This document shows, in pieces, positions 13,301 to 26,600 of a DNA stretch of 64,000 bases. The stretch comes from Juglans regia (lineage: Eukaryota; Streptophyta; Magnoliopsida; Fagales; Juglandaceae). Both the position numbers and the translations under genes were made by a program. The stretch's first letter is position 1; every line of letters begins with the position of its first letter. Location: the NCBI RefSeq assembly GCF_001411555.2, contig NC_049905.1:7283053-7347052 (forward strand), given 5' to 3'. The notes beneath the pieces are model-generated. The model did not search any database and was not told the origin of the DNA. It saw only the letters and a program-made list of their open reading frames with translations.

Positions 13301-13980
13301 AAATATTATTTTTTAATATTATTTTTATTAGAAAATGTTGAATTTTTTTTATTTGAAAAGTTTAAGAAATTTATAATGATTAGTTTGAAAAAATTGTAAT
13401 GATTAGTTTCAAAGTATTTATAGTTGAATGATGTTTGAAAAGGAAATGAGATGAGATTAGATAAAAAAATTTTCTAAACATCCCTAAATACCATTATAAA
13501 AATAATTGTGGGTGTATATTTAAAAGAGAAATTATATTTACAGTTATAGAATACGTAAATACAATACATTTTTTTTTTTTAAATGAAGCATGTTATTAAG
13601 AAATTATTAAAAAGAGTGTTCTACTAGCGTTAATCTATTCAAAATGCGTTAGGACTGATTTGATTACGTAAAACTAAATTATCTTATTTTATATCATTAT
13701 TATAATTTTTTTAAGAGAAAATATATATGTAACTGTGAATAATTATGTAACAATCGCGTAATCATTTAAAAAAATAATAAAATATGAGATTTATATAAAA
13801 AATTAATTTTTAATAATAAATTTTAATTTTTTTTAAAAATAATTACATTGTGTTTATACAATTATAAAATTATTTAATAATACTTTATTCAAACGGACCG
13901 GTAAACTCCCTAATCAAACGGACTTTTTGTGATCAGCCGTCAGCTCAGATTCACTCTCGTTTTTCGCGCTTTAAATTGAA
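10340..13980. other. 3.6 kb of AT-rich intergenic DNA with MITE remnants
   Basis: This region separates the OCTOPUS-like promoter from the phosphorylase promoter. It is strongly AT-rich, and no reading frame has recognisable similarity. A family A MITE-like element with inverted ends (an 'aatgagatgagat' type end and a 'gagatgagattagat' internal echo) spans about 13160-13490. Parts of family B foldback elements occur at about 13525-13640 and 13735-13870. Nothing else can be named. Confidence 0.5.
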
Positions 13981-13986
13981 TGCCAC

Positions 13987-13992
13987 CACGTG
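13987..13992. promoter_or_regulatory. G-box (CACGTG) upstream of the phosphorylase gene
   Basis: A perfect palindromic CACGTG in the context CCACGTGT lies about 500 bases before the phosphorylase start codon. A CT-rich stretch typical of a plant leader follows (14020-14480). bHLH and bZIP factors bind G-boxes; function here is inferred from position only. Confidence 0.4.
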
Positions 13993-14493
13993 TATTCCGC
14001 CTAATCTTCCACCAAGCGTGAGGTGCCATGTCTACCACCTCTCTCTCCCATACACACGCACTCTCTTTGGCTCCATTCCCATGTGATTGTCATTCACCTT
14101 CGTTTCAGTACCTGTCTTCTTCCATCCCTGATATTTTTCTTTTCTTTTCCTCCAAACGCTCCAAAACCTCTCCTTTCACTCTCTTTCTATCTCTCTTTGT
14201 CCATTTCCCCTTTAATATCATAGAACCTCGCATATTCTCTCTATCGGACTGTACCTGAAAAGAAGAAATATCTTCCCCTCAAGTTGCTTCTACTCTTTGA
14301 TATTTTTCAGTTTACTAATCCCTCTCTCCCTGTGCTTTCATTCCAGACTATATTCTTCTTTTCTTTTTTCGCAAGTGTAAGCTCTACAACTACAAGACTC
14401 AGTTCAGTGTATTTCGTTACCCTTCTTTGATATACGGCTGTCCTTCAATTGTTAGAAATCTTGTTTTACAGATTATAGTAGCGATTGTTAGGC

Positions 14494-17400
14494 ATGGCGG
14501 CTACCGCAGAAGCTAATGGTTCCCCTGCTTATGACGTTTCTGCTAAAATCCCTGCCGTGGCACAGCCTCTGGCCGAGGAGCCAGCTGAAATCGCGTCAAA
14601 TATCAGTTACCACGCTCAGTTCAGCCCTCATTTCTCTCCTTTCAAGTTCGAGCCGGAGCAAGCGTACTACGCGACGGCCGAGAGCGTTCGCGATCGTCTT
14701 GTACAAGTACGATTTCTGAACCTCTGTGCTTTTATTATAGTTAATATCATGCTAATTTCCTAAATTGCATTCAAGTCTGCTTTCTTCGTGTACGTAGTAT
14801 TAGTTTTATAAATGTAATTTCAAACTCCCTTTTGTGATAGCTTGTATAGGTGCTACCTCTGTTTGTGTTGTCATTTTCGTCTTTTGAGTATATCTTGATA
14901 TCATATACAAATTCAAGCATTTAGCCTATATTAGCGTAGGAGAAACAACTCAAAACGAGCATGGAGACTCTGTTATGGATATTTCTTCACGACATGGTGC
15001 TTTTAAGTCTAGTCCGTAATCATTTGACTATAGCATTATGTCATTTGTTTCAATCGAATAGCTCAATATGTTTCTAAATTACAAAAATCTGAAAGTACTC
15101 TTGGTGAAGTTTTGACCTGTGCGTTGTGAATAAGCTCTTGGATTCTAATTGTATGTTGATGTCGTTTATGTGTAAATTGTGATCTTATATTGTTAATAGG
15201 ATAATACCATTGGAATTTCTAGAGTGAAATGAAGGAAGTTTGCAGCTGGTTTTGAGTTTAATCTAATGATTATGTCCATTCTCAGCACTAAGTATAGGGT
15301 TACTTTTATCTAGTCATCCGCAAAAGCTGGACTAATGGTGTTGCTGTTCATTTTTAATCACTTTTACAGCAATGGAATGAGACCTACCGTCATTTTCACA
15401 AAGTTGATCCCAAACAGACATACTACTTATCAATGGAGTATCTCCAAGGACGAGCTTTGACTAATGCTATTGGGAATCTGAACATTCAAGATGCATATGG
15501 TGATGCTCTGAAAAAGTTGGGGCATGAACTTGAGGAAATAGCTGAGCAGGTAGTTTTCCTTTTTCTCCAGTAATTATGCTTCCAAAAACAAAACAACATG
15601 TAAGACTTGTTTTATGGAGCCTCTTTCTATGCAGTCTGTTCAACAATACGGAGGATTTTCAATGAAACAATTTTTTTTTGCAAATCTGTTCATTAACGCA
15701 CCAAACACACTGTTAATGTAGAAGCCTACCACTTCAGTTGAGATATAAAAGTTTTGGTGTTTTGACTTATTTTCTTATAATTGTAATGGTTCCTGTAGTG
15801 ATTAGTAAGTTTGTGTATTCACACACTAGCTTATAAGTAGCAAAACACTTTTACAATTCTAGTTGGTAATGAGATGCAACTGGTCTTATCTGGTTGTGGA
15901 TAATCCTTGGCACAAAAGATCAGTAATGTCACCCCTTTTTTCTAATTTTCTTGTGAATATGGAAGCCTTAGTGTTCCACATGATTAAGATTTTCTCCTCT
16001 CATCAACATGGAGAGAGGAAAGGAGATTAAAATGGGTTCCACTCTCCACAGAAAATGAAGTGGCACCAATACCCTGTGGGCATGATCAATAATCATAGAG
16101 CCTCATCCCAAACTTGTGGACGCCCAAAACATAAATCTGATTCCACTAGTATGGTTTTATTTAGTTTTACATGCAATAGGTTTATGGTCATCAGAAATGA
16201 ATCTCTGTAGGAGAAAGATGCAGCTCTAGGAAACGGTGGTCTTGGAAGGCTTGCTTCATGTTTTCTAGACTCAATGGCAACATTAAATTTGCCTGCATGG
16301 GGGTATGGTTTAAGGTACAAGTATGGACTATTCAAGCAGAGGATCACCAAGGAGGGCCAAGTAGAAAGTGCCGAGGATTGGCTTGAGGTTTGATTTAACC
16401 TGCAAATTCTGTCAAATAGTTTGTAATTGGTGGAATGCTCATGACATTTTTTTTGGAAATTATGCAGAAGTTTAGTCCATGGGAAGTTGTTAGGCATGAC
16501 ATAGTCTATCCTGTCAGATTCTTTGGCCACGTGGACGTTACTCCTGATGGATCGTAAGTTGGAGAATTAATTATTTTCTTAGTTAATATATATATACACA
16601 CACACACATATATTCTAGTCTAGTTATGACGTTTTGTATGACCAAAAATCATACACTCTAGTCTAGTTATGACGTAATGTCTTCGTAGCCAAACATGACA
16701 AAATAATAAACTAAGTTCACTGATGACATTTCTGTGTTACAGCCGAAAATGGGTAGGTGGAGAGGTGGTGCAAGCTCTAGCTTACGATGTGCCAATTCCA
16801 GGATACAAAACCAAGAATACTATTAGTCTTCGTCTCTGGGAAGCAAAAGCTTGTGCTGAGGATTTCAACCTATTCCAGTTTAATGATGGACAATATGAAG
16901 CCGCTGCACAGCTTCATTCTCAAGCTCAACAGGTTGGTATCAATTACTGTTTGTAATGAAAAATATAATTGCCCCACCAAAAGAAGAGACGGTTGCACAA
17001 CCGTACTGATTCCTGAATTGATGGGATAATTGATTAATAATTTTATTTTAATGAAAAGACTTGTCTAGAAAGCACTTGTGGACCAAACCCTTGTAAAAAA
17101 GAGCAGGTGCCATTTAGTTTGTAAAAAATAAGTTTCATGCTGTAGTAAGCCTTTGCCTTTCTCCTTTTGCTGGAAGTTTTGGTTTTCTTTTAATTAAATC
17201 TATAATTATGACGAGATCTTGAATTGATTAATATGATTGCGAAAGCTACTCTTATTTAAGGATGCTATAGTTAGCACTCGTCCATGTTTCTTTCTGTTGT
17301 CCTGAAATGAATTGGTGCTAAATTCTTCGTTTGCAGATTTGTGCTGTCCTGTATCCTGGGGATGCCACAGAAAATGGAAAGCTCTTACGGCTGAAGCAAC

Positions 17401-20400
17401 AATTCTTTCTTTGTAGTGCATCACTTCAGGTTATCTAATTTCTTCTCTTTAAATCATTCTTTCTTCTAATCGCTATGACTTTTCTCATTTCAACTGTGCT
17501 GACCTGACATGGTACCAAAATTCTAAAAAATAATAAGATACTTCTCCTAGTAACTAAATCAAGAAGTAAGAAGAAACCATTTATTTAAGGGAGAGATGCT
17601 TGCAAAAAAAACATACATCTGAGACAGAGATACAAACTCATATTATGTTGGTTATGGTGCATGAAGATGCATACGATAACCTCTCTTAAACATAAAAAAT
17701 CAATGGAGGCCAAAACATTTAAATTGTGATATCAGGGAATTATACTCAGATGATGCAAATTTGTAGTGCATAATGGATGCCTTGAGCATTTAACTCTCAG
17801 ATGTCGGCAAGGGCAGGCTTCTAGTTGGAATTTTGGAAATTAGTTTTCCTTGTATTTAGTGATAACTCTATGCTGTTTTTACAGTCTTTGGCTCTAATAT
17901 TTTGATGAATTGCAGGACATTATATTCAGATTTAAGGAGAGGAAACTAGGGAAGGGATCATGGCAATGGTCAGAGTTTCCTAGCAAGGTTGCAGTACAAT
18001 TGAATGATACTCATCCTACACTTTCGATTCCAGAGCTGATGCGATTACTAATGGATCATGAAGGACTTGGATGGGATGAAGCTTGGGATGTCACAACAAG
18101 GTGCATTGTGCTTTATGTTTGTTAGAATATTTTTAACTGGGGTTGTTGCAGCACAACCTTCTTTCTGATCCTTCAGCATGTTTGTAGCTCAATTTTATAT
18201 ATTAACTGATTGAAATGATTGAACCAGGACTATTGCCTACACCAATCACACAGTCCTTCCAGAAGCTCTTGAGAAATGGTCACCAGCTGTGATGTGGAAG
18301 CTTCTTCCTCGCCATATGGAGATCATAGAAGAAATTGATAAGAGAGTATATCGCTTACGTCCCCCCTACTGTCTGTTTCGCATATAATATTTGTATGTTG
18401 ACTCCTGAATTGCAAATTCCATGCAGTTCATTGCAATGATACGTAAGACACGAACTGACCTTGAAAGTAAGCTTTCTGGTATTTGCATTGTGGATGATAA
18501 TCCCCAAAAGCCAGTAGTGCGAATGGCAAATCTTTGCGTGGTTTCTGCACATACGGTAAGAGGTCCATTGTTTGAGAATCTACAGAGTATATACCATATT
18601 GTTGGCTATGGAATATACTCCGTGTTCTATTGATCTCATCTTTCTTCCGTTGATCTTAATTTTTCTTTTGAAAATTTTAGTAATTTATTGTTGGTTACCC
18701 CTCTGTAGGTAAACGGAGTTGCCCAGTTACATAGTGATATCTTGAAGTCTGAGTTATTTGCAGACTATGTTTCTATATGGCCAAAAAAGTTCCAAAATAA
18801 AACCAATGGCATTACTCCTCGTCGATGGCTTCGATTTTGCAGTCCTGAGCTCAGTAGCATAATAACCAAAAGGTTAAGATCTGAACAATGGGTCACCAAG
18901 CTTGACCTACTTGCAGGTCTTCAACAGGTACATATAAAGAAATATTCCAAACATGGGAATATTTTTTTTCTTTTCTCCATTTTTGGACTGCCTCCTGTGG
19001 TGTCAAATTTTCATCATTCATTCCTGATGCTTTCTCCAATTAGTTTGCCAATGACGCAGACTTCCAAGATGAATGGTTTGCTGCCAAGATGGCTAATAAG
19101 CAGCGTTTGGCACAGTATATAGAACGAGTAACGGGGGAGAGCATTGACCCACATAGCCTATTTGACATACAAGTCAAGCGCATCCATGAATATAAAAGAC
19201 AGCTTCTGAATATTCTGGGAGCAATTTATAGGTACAAGAAGTTAAAGGTAAAAAAGACATCCCACTCACAATCATCCTTGATTTTGCATTATTCTTGTAC
19301 TATCTATGAGAACTTTCTTGGAACTGCATTCTCGTAGGAGATGAGTGCCGAAGAGCGAAAGAACACAACTCCTCGCACCATCATGTTCGGGGGAAAGGCA
19401 TTTGCAACATATACAAATGCTAAAAGAATAGTCAAGCTGGTTAATGATGTTGGTGCTGTTGTCAACAATGATCCCGATATAAATAGATATTTGAAGGTAA
19501 TTTAATTCGATTTGACTTTCCATATAAAGTTATCATACCCATGCTGTTGACAAGGTTGGTTCATAATAAGCAGCATTATGAGCCCGTGTACATCAGGGCC
19601 TGATTAATTATTACCTACTTTGATCAACTGTATATGCAGTTATATAGTTCAGGACAAATGATTTTGTTTAAGTTCTTGGTATGCTATCTGTTCTTAATTC
19701 TGTATTATCAATCTTTCTTATTAGATTGCCTTGCTCGTTTTACATGTTCTGCATATGCGCTTATTGCTCTCAAGGTTTATTATAGACTTTGTCTGCTCAT
19801 AACTGACAAAAATTTTGCAGGTAGTTTTTGTTCCAAATTACAATGTATCTGTAGCAGAGATACTTATTCCAGGAAGTGAGTTGTCACAGCATATTAGTAC
19901 AGCAGGCATGGAGGCAAGTGGTACAAGCAACATGAAATTTGCACTCAATGGCTGTCTCATTATAGGTACTCTGGATGGAGCTAATGTAGAAATCAGAGAG
20001 GAAATTGGGGAGGAGAACTTTTTCCTCTTTGGTGCAACAGCAGATGAAGTTCCAAGGCTGCGTAAGAAAAGAGAGAATGGACTGGTATGAATTTTGCAAT
20101 TTTCATATAATTGGTATAAGTCAATTTTAATCTTTTTTTTTTTTTTTTTTGCTGGCACCGGTATCAGGGACAAAGTCCCAACTAATCCTGGAGGTGCATA
20201 GGCTCTCGACAAAAAGTTTCCCGAAAGTACACCTCGGATAATTCAAGAGAAAATCCCCCTAGTCCAATGGCCCCAATTTTTATATCAGGAGAAGTAAATT
20301 ATATAAAAGCTTCTCACTCTTATAGATTAATGAACATGCTTTTTTCCTACTAGGGAAATGGTACTAGTGTCACAGAGCTTGAATGGCTAAAAAACTTGCC

Positions 20401-21676
20401 AAAACCTAATTGATATAAATTGAAGCCCGTGGCTTAGTAAAGCCAACTTTTGGTATTCTGAGATCCATAAACATATAAATACCACAAAGAATTGCTAGTG
20501 ACATGGTTTCAAATTAAGTTATTTCATGCGTTAGATATTAAATCTACACATGGTACTTCCATAAAGTGACCTATGATTAAAAACTAGTCCTTCTATCCCA
20601 TAGGTGTGCTAATACTCTGTTAACTTGCTCCAAAAGTGTTGCCAAGCAACAATTAGAAACAGACATATAAAACAGAAAAAGCTAGCGTTTGCTTATCATT
20701 ATTCTTTCTCATTAGTTAATGGTTTTTTCTTACAGTATATTCTACTGTTCCTCTCCTTATCTGTATTTTAATATATAGGCTTACCGGTTTGCTGCCAATC
20801 CTTTCCTTATATGGTTGGCTCTTTTTGTCAATGACACAGTTCAAACCAGACCCCCGGTTTGAGGAGGCCAAGCACTTTATTAGGAGCGGAGCATTTGGAA
20901 GTTATGACTACAACCCACTCCTCGAGTCGCTAGAGGGAAACACCGGTTATGGTCGTGGTGATTATTTTCTTGTAGGTCACGACTTCCCAAGCTACATGGA
21001 TGCTCAGGCAAAAGTAGATGAAGCTTACAAGTAAGATTTCAGCACCCCTCAGCCATAACATCACTATACATCCTACCTAGAATGAAACTTGGACAGGTTG
21101 GACTTGTTAATATGTAAGCTGCTAGTAAACAGCTCGAGCTTGGCTAGTTGGGCTGCTCCCTTCACCATTCTAAGTAAATCAGTCCCACCAAATAAATCAA
21201 TCTCACCCTTATTTACGAAACTACAGCCTCTGTATGGATCATTAAACTGATTCCCTATCATTTGTGTCTGTACTAAATGCAAACCTCGATCCAATGTCCT
21301 GAACATATTAGTGTCTGTACTAAATATGCAAGCCTAGCCCGAGCTTCTATTTTTTTTTTTTTTTCCTTTTCATTTGATTATTGCAAACAACAGTAATTTA
21401 TTATCTAAGACCATTTCTGAACTTGGAATCTTAATGCCATTCAAATGAGCAGACCCGTAAATGTTAGTGTAACTTTGATCTTCATTCAGCACTGAACTTT
21501 GACATCTAGGTTGTAACAAATGATACATAATCAATGTCTTTGGCTGCAGGGATAGGAAAAGGTGGCTAAAGATGTCTATACTAAGCACTGCTGGGAGTGG
21601 CAAATTCAGCAGCGACCGGACAATCGCTCAGTATGCCAAAGAAATCTGGAACATTACGGGATGCCCCGTACCATAA
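14494..21676 (+). CDS. PHS2: Alpha-glucan phosphorylase, cytosolic H isozyme
   Basis: Fifteen exons close in phase: 14494-14706, 15370-15549, 16211-16387, 16468-16553, 16743-16932, 17337-17429, 17916-18100, 18228-18345, 18427-18555, 18709-18927, 19044-19247, 19338-19496, 19821-20084, 20840-21030 and 21550-21676. They encode 844 aa. The enzyme (EC 2.4.1.1) transfers glucose from alpha-1,4-glucan ends to phosphate, giving glucose-1-phosphate. In plants the H form works on cytosolic heteroglycan during maltose metabolism. Visible signatures are [20 protein letters not shown] and the pyridoxal-phosphate site [12 protein letters not shown], with the Schiff-base lysine at about residue 690. The N-terminus ([14 protein letters not shown]) has no transit-peptide character, and the ~78-residue insertion of plastidic L-type enzymes is absent between exons 9 and 11. 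Both points indicate the cytosolic form. A TTG nine bases upstream is in frame, but ATG at 14494 is the natural start. Intron 13 holds a SINE-like fragment. Confidence 0.96.
20132..20277 (-). mobile_element. SINE-like retroposon fragment in phosphorylase intron 13
   Basis: A run of about 18 T on the plus strand (a poly(A) tail on the minus strand) is followed by 'gctggcaccggtatcaggg' and then by a moderately GC-rich body to about 20277. The composition is unlike the surrounding intron. The body resembles a dispersed retroposon 3' region I associate with eudicot genomes, and a diverged related copy occurs at about 23285-23365. The element lies antisense to the host gene. Its exact family cannot be fixed here. 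Confidence 0.55.
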
Positions 21677-22300
21677 ATAATTTCATCGACAGCCCCATCT
21701 TGTTCCTGTCTTCTTCATATAATACAACGTAGCATGAGAAATAAGCAGCAGCAGAAGGATGAGAAATAAAGAAGCACAAAATAAATTAAGGTCCCACATC
21801 TATCAACAATAGAGACAAAGTCGCTCAGGTGCTTGCTAATAAATTTCCACCATGATTGTTTTACTTAGAACGGGTATCCGAATACACCTAATTTCCTATT
21901 ATTTATTGAGAAACCGTGTTAAGGGGTCTGTAATCTTATTTTGTTGATTAACTTCTTGTCCTTGTGAGTATCCTCGTATCCTAGTTATAACTATTTGGTT
22001 TCACAAGAGAAACCAAATAGTGAGGTAGTGACGTATTCTCACATGTTTAGGTAGTAAGGTATTATCAGGTATTTTATGAATAATAGTGAAAATGTAATGA
22101 AAAAGTAATGATAGAATATTGAATAGTAATTAATAGTGAAAGATATGTGAAAAATAATAATAAAATAATAAATAGTAGTGAGGAATTATCAGAATATTTG
22201 AAAATACCTCACTATCCAAACAAAGACAAACTAGGAATCCCTACAATATACGGATCTCTTTCAACTACCTATTTAATTTGCCATTACCGGATTCAAACAC
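21677..22300. other. Phosphorylase 3' flank with a small AT-rich repeat
   Basis: The first few hundred bases are the likely 3' UTR. A perfect short inverted repeat, 'tatttggtttc' and 'gaaaccaaata', lies at about 21990-22018. A small AT-rich element with 'taataaatagtagtgagg' and the end 'cctcactatccaaac' lies at about 22046-22228. It resembles the one at 7630-7728. I see no coding sequence. Confidence 0.5.
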
Positions 22301-22304
22301 ATTG

Positions 22305-22855
22305 TTAGAGCACCAGTTATGGGCTCAACAAAATTAAATTATAGCTAAAGAATAGCTAAAGTGTAAGATAATGTGCTACAATTGGCTCAACAAATCAACA
22401 GTAATTTTAACTTCAAGTTAAATCACTAGCTAAATTTGTTGAGCCAAAGGAACTAGCCAAATAATTCTTTTAGACTAAAATATTCACTTGAGTTGAAGTG
22501 AATAAAATTATTGAAGAAATGTTTTGTTTTATAGTGAAATAATATAGCCGTTGAAGAAATATAATTGTTGGAGAAATATAAGTTAAAAAAATATATCCGT
22601 TGAAGAAATGTAGTCATTGAAATAATATGAACGTTAGAAAATTAATAGGTAGTTTTTTAATAATGAATAAATATTTAAATTACAATTATAACTAAAATAA
22701 ATGAAATGTTCAAAATCAATATTTTATTAGAATAGTGAAAGATTTGTTGAGCCTGTTATTTGATGATGATGAAAAATGACTAACTAAATTTGTAAAAGTG
22801 AATTTCTTAATCAAATTTTGGCTAAAGTTTGTTGAGGCCATAACTAATGCTCTTA
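22305..22855. mobile_element. Tourist-like (PIF/Harbinger-type) MITE with TTA target duplication
   Basis: The 545-bp body (22308-22852) starts with GAGCACCAGTTATGGGCTC and ends with the near-perfect reverse complement, giving terminal inverted repeats of about 25 bp with few mismatches. Both ends are flanked by TTA (22305-22307 and 22853-22855), the 3-bp target duplication typical of PIF/Harbinger elements. There is no coding capacity, so it is non-autonomous. The superfamily rests on the TTA duplication alone. Confidence 0.75.
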
Positions 22856-23280
22856 GCATAAGTATTTTTTTCCCCAATTTGTTACTACGATCTAGGCTGC
22901 TTGTATTTTGAGATGAAAAGTGTTACATATATGAAGGAATTATATAAAAGTAAACTTACAAACTGACGTAATTCTTGTAATTCGGTAATCTCATATCCTT
23001 ATATTTGAATAAATTTACTCTGCAGCCGGTTTATTTTTCCTTAACCACGACGTGGCAAACCGGTTCTCAGCAAAACTGACATTAACTGTGTAGGCACCAG
23101 CCTTCTCTGATGTAGTGTGAAATTCACGTCAATGTCACCAGCCTTCTCTAGTAAATCTTTTGAGATATTGCTGCTCTGTTTGGTTGTGATCGCTTCAGCA
23201 TCAATTTAAGGTAGAGAATAACAGAAATTTTCAACTTACGATTATTTTACAACTGTCGTTCAATTATATATTAATTTTAG

Positions 23281-23651
23281 AAGTACATAGACACTCAGAC
23301 AAGATGTTGTATGCAAGTACACCGAGTAATTTAAAGAAAATTCTCCCAATTCAATGGCCAGTTGGAAAAATTCGAAGCTCAATCTTGGAAGGAGCATACC
23401 ACACCAAGGACCAGCCAACCTCTAGGGTTCGTGTGGAAGACAACAAAACCGGAGAAATCCATAGTTATAATGCACAAATCCTGAGACAAGAAATAATACA
23501 ACTCTTGAATATAGACTCACTCGCAACCGCAAGCAAAAATATATTTGTATCCTGGATGCGAGCAAGTTACAGTCAACTTTATGAGAAGTACGTTTCATAT
23601 ATCCCAAAGCTAAAAACAGTACAGGAAAAAATAGTTTCACTGCTGCGATGA
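23281..23651 (+). other. Open frame of uncertain status, tail-to-tail with the MAC5-like gene
   Basis: An ATG at 23304 opens a 115-aa frame ending at 23651, which overlaps the last 15 bases of the opposite-strand splicing-factor gene. The first ~25 codons coincide with a diverged copy of the SINE-like sequence seen at 20188-20275 ('agtacaccgag', 'caattcaatggcc'). The rest is not recognised and has no motif I can name. It probably lies in the 3' UTR of the opposite gene. I regard it as a chance or repeat-derived frame; an unrecognised small gene remains possible. Confidence 0.2.
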
Positions 23652-26600
23652 CCCTGGTGTAGAGGACCCCGAAGGTCCAGACCCCGGAGGTGCAGATCCA
23701 GAAGGTCTGGACCCCTGTTGTGCAGATCCTGGTGGTGTAGAACCTGTGTGCGCAGTGGATGCTGGTGGTGCAGACCCAGGGTGAGAAACAGAAGGCGCAG
23801 AATGCTGATAAGGCTGGTTTGCAGGTGGAGGCTGTGGAGGTGGCATTCCCGAATGATATGGTGGAGGATATTGCTGATAAGGAGGCATTGGCTGCATATA
23901 TCCATATGGGGGATAGAACTGCTGATGATATTGCCCATGTGGTGGCGGCATAGCTTGAAAAGGATAATGCTGGGCTTGTTGCTGCTTCTCTGGACCAGAT
24001 TTGTTCTCACCTGACCCTGAGGGCCCATTAGAAGTACCCTCATGGGATGGAATAAGGGCGCCCATTCTTTGAGGATCCATTGATGGGTAAAAGGTTCTCT
24101 CCTGCTGAGGCGGAGGTGGAGGAATATTGAAGTAATGCATCGGTTGGTTTTGGGCCTGACTGCCAGGTGGCTGTAATTGGCCCTGCTGCTGGGATATAAT
24201 TGCCCGAGGCAACATCCCACTATGGGCCACTGCCGCCTGCTGCCTTGCTTCGTCTGCGCCTTCTGACTCTGGTTTTGGTGCTTGAGGTCTACCCCACATT
24301 AGCTTCAGTCTCAGGCCTTTTATGACCAATTTGTTTGAGAGCTCTTCTGCAGCCTTCTCCGCGCCTTCTCTGGTTGTGTAGGTTACAAAAGCACAAGCTC
24401 GCTGGGGCACCATCCTTATGGATTCAATTTCACCATGAGCATAGAAGTTGTCCCTCAGATCCTGCTCGGTGACCCTTTCATTAAGCCCACCAACATAGAG
24501 AGTTTTAATGCTCTCATCCTCAGGAGCTTCCAGAGATGGCATCTCTCCTGCCTTGTTGAGTAGCTTCAGTGCAACCGGATCATTCACTCTGAAATTTTTA
24601 AAGATTATAAAACATCAACGAACTTATGGAGCTTATGCATATCAAATGCTCATGTGGAAAGATGTCTCTCTCTGCAACTGCACAAGTGCACGCATTTGTG
24701 CAAAGCATGCTAGTGACTTGATGTTGGTTTTTTGAAACTGGGCACAATGGGGAATAGAGTAAAAAACTACCTACCTGATGGGCACAAAGAAGGCTGTATG
24801 ACAGTTAAATTTGAGAAAATCAAATGCAACCAACAAGAAAACACGGATAACCACACAAAAGATTGGGGGGGTTCAGCTTAAATTTAAACAATAATATAAA
24901 GCTTAAAGATGCCCCAATTTTTTTTATAAGCAAGCTTAAATATGCCTCATTATAATATAAAGATTAAATATGCCTCATTATTCCAAAAAAGGGAAGAAAT
25001 TATAACCACTAGACATACCCATAGTAACGATCTTTAATATTCTGCTGTGACAATTCCCCAGTTACAGGCATCTCATGTCGGTACGGGCACTCAGCACCTC
25101 GCGTGCATTCACCCCTTATGTAAAAACTGCAGACATGCGCTCTGTTTCTTTTGTAGTAAGGTGTTGTTCTTTGAAGCTTCAGAATGGTGTCATTTGGGCG
25201 AGCCTTTCCATATGATGATTCATAATCAATCCCTGCTCTGGCCTGCATAAAGTATGAACACTATGTCAATTTTTGGCCACAGGACGATACAGACAATATG
25301 GTTTTATCATTCAACTTTCCAAAAGCTCTGGTGGCATTCTACTAAAAACAGAGAGGACCGGGGGGGGGGCGGAAGAGAGAGAGAGAGAGAGAGAGAGCAT
25401 ATACTTCATCTCGGGCTTTTGTCAAATGGAATGAAAATTTGAAGTCTCATGTCAATACTATTATACTAGAAACAGCTTTTTTATAAGTAACTATACTAGT
25501 AACGATGAGAAAATAAATAGAACATATGATCTCGAAACAGATAAATAGGTATTCAGTGGCCAAGGAGCTCTAAATATGAAAGTAGAAGGAATTTCCCAAA
25601 GTCAAAGCATCAGAGGAATGGCAGTTGTTACTAAGACAAAAGAAGAACTAGGTCATGGAGAAAGAAGATAGACAATGGTACTAGGTAGAAGAACAAACTG
25701 CCAGCAAAAAGCAGAAGCTGGAGATGAAAATCAACTATAATAGCACATGTAAGAGGAATCTGGAAATATGAAAAGTCGTACCCGGCGGTCATGCTCCTCA
25801 GCAAAATACTCCCTATTCACATCACTCTTGGGAATGGCATCATTGGAATTGATGGAAAGAGCAGTGTCTCGGACTTGAACTGGCAAACCATATTCGAGAT
25901 CCAGAAGGCAGACTTGGCAAACATTTTTCAACTTACTGCATGTCTGGCAAATCTCAGTTTTTTTAAATCTGGCATCACGACCAGGCCTCCACCTAAAAAC
26001 TGTGAATGGCCGTGTACAAATCTTGCACTCCTTATCAAAGTCTGCTTTTGTCTGCATCCAGATAAGCAAGTACCAACACTTAATAATAGTTGAAGGATAT
26101 TTCCAACTGTGTTTCAAAACTGAAGCCATCATTATGACATCTATGTACGCACAAATTACACACAACCCACTCAAACTACCACCCAATTAGCAATCACACA
26201 GCCTAGGTGTCACAAAACCCAAGTAGTGTTTGGTCACCCAAGTGCTAGTGCCTAGAGTGGCTAGCCACATTCACATTCACCCTTGTAGGGTGGCTCCAAC
26301 CATTCCAATCATCCCAAAGGTGGCTGCATTTTTTTAAATTTGTGCTCTTTTTATGTTTAATTAAATAAATTTTATTTCTATTTTGGATTATCCTTTTTTC
26401 GAATTTTTGAATTCGAAAGTATTTATGTCAAATTCTTTTCAGAAGGGAATGTATCGGTCATTTGAGGTGTGATGGCCAAAATTGAAAGTTCAGATGGGTG
26501 ATTGCAAATTGGGTGGTAAATTTTGGGGGAAGGGATTATGTGGAGTATCCAATTTAAATTTTATATATTCTCGATTATTGTATGCCTCTTTCTTGAACCT

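Noticed and set aside
23579..24220. 213-codon minus-strand frame
   Set aside because: It is an alternative frame of the MAC5-like last exon, made long by the repetitive Pro/Gln/Gly coding sequence.
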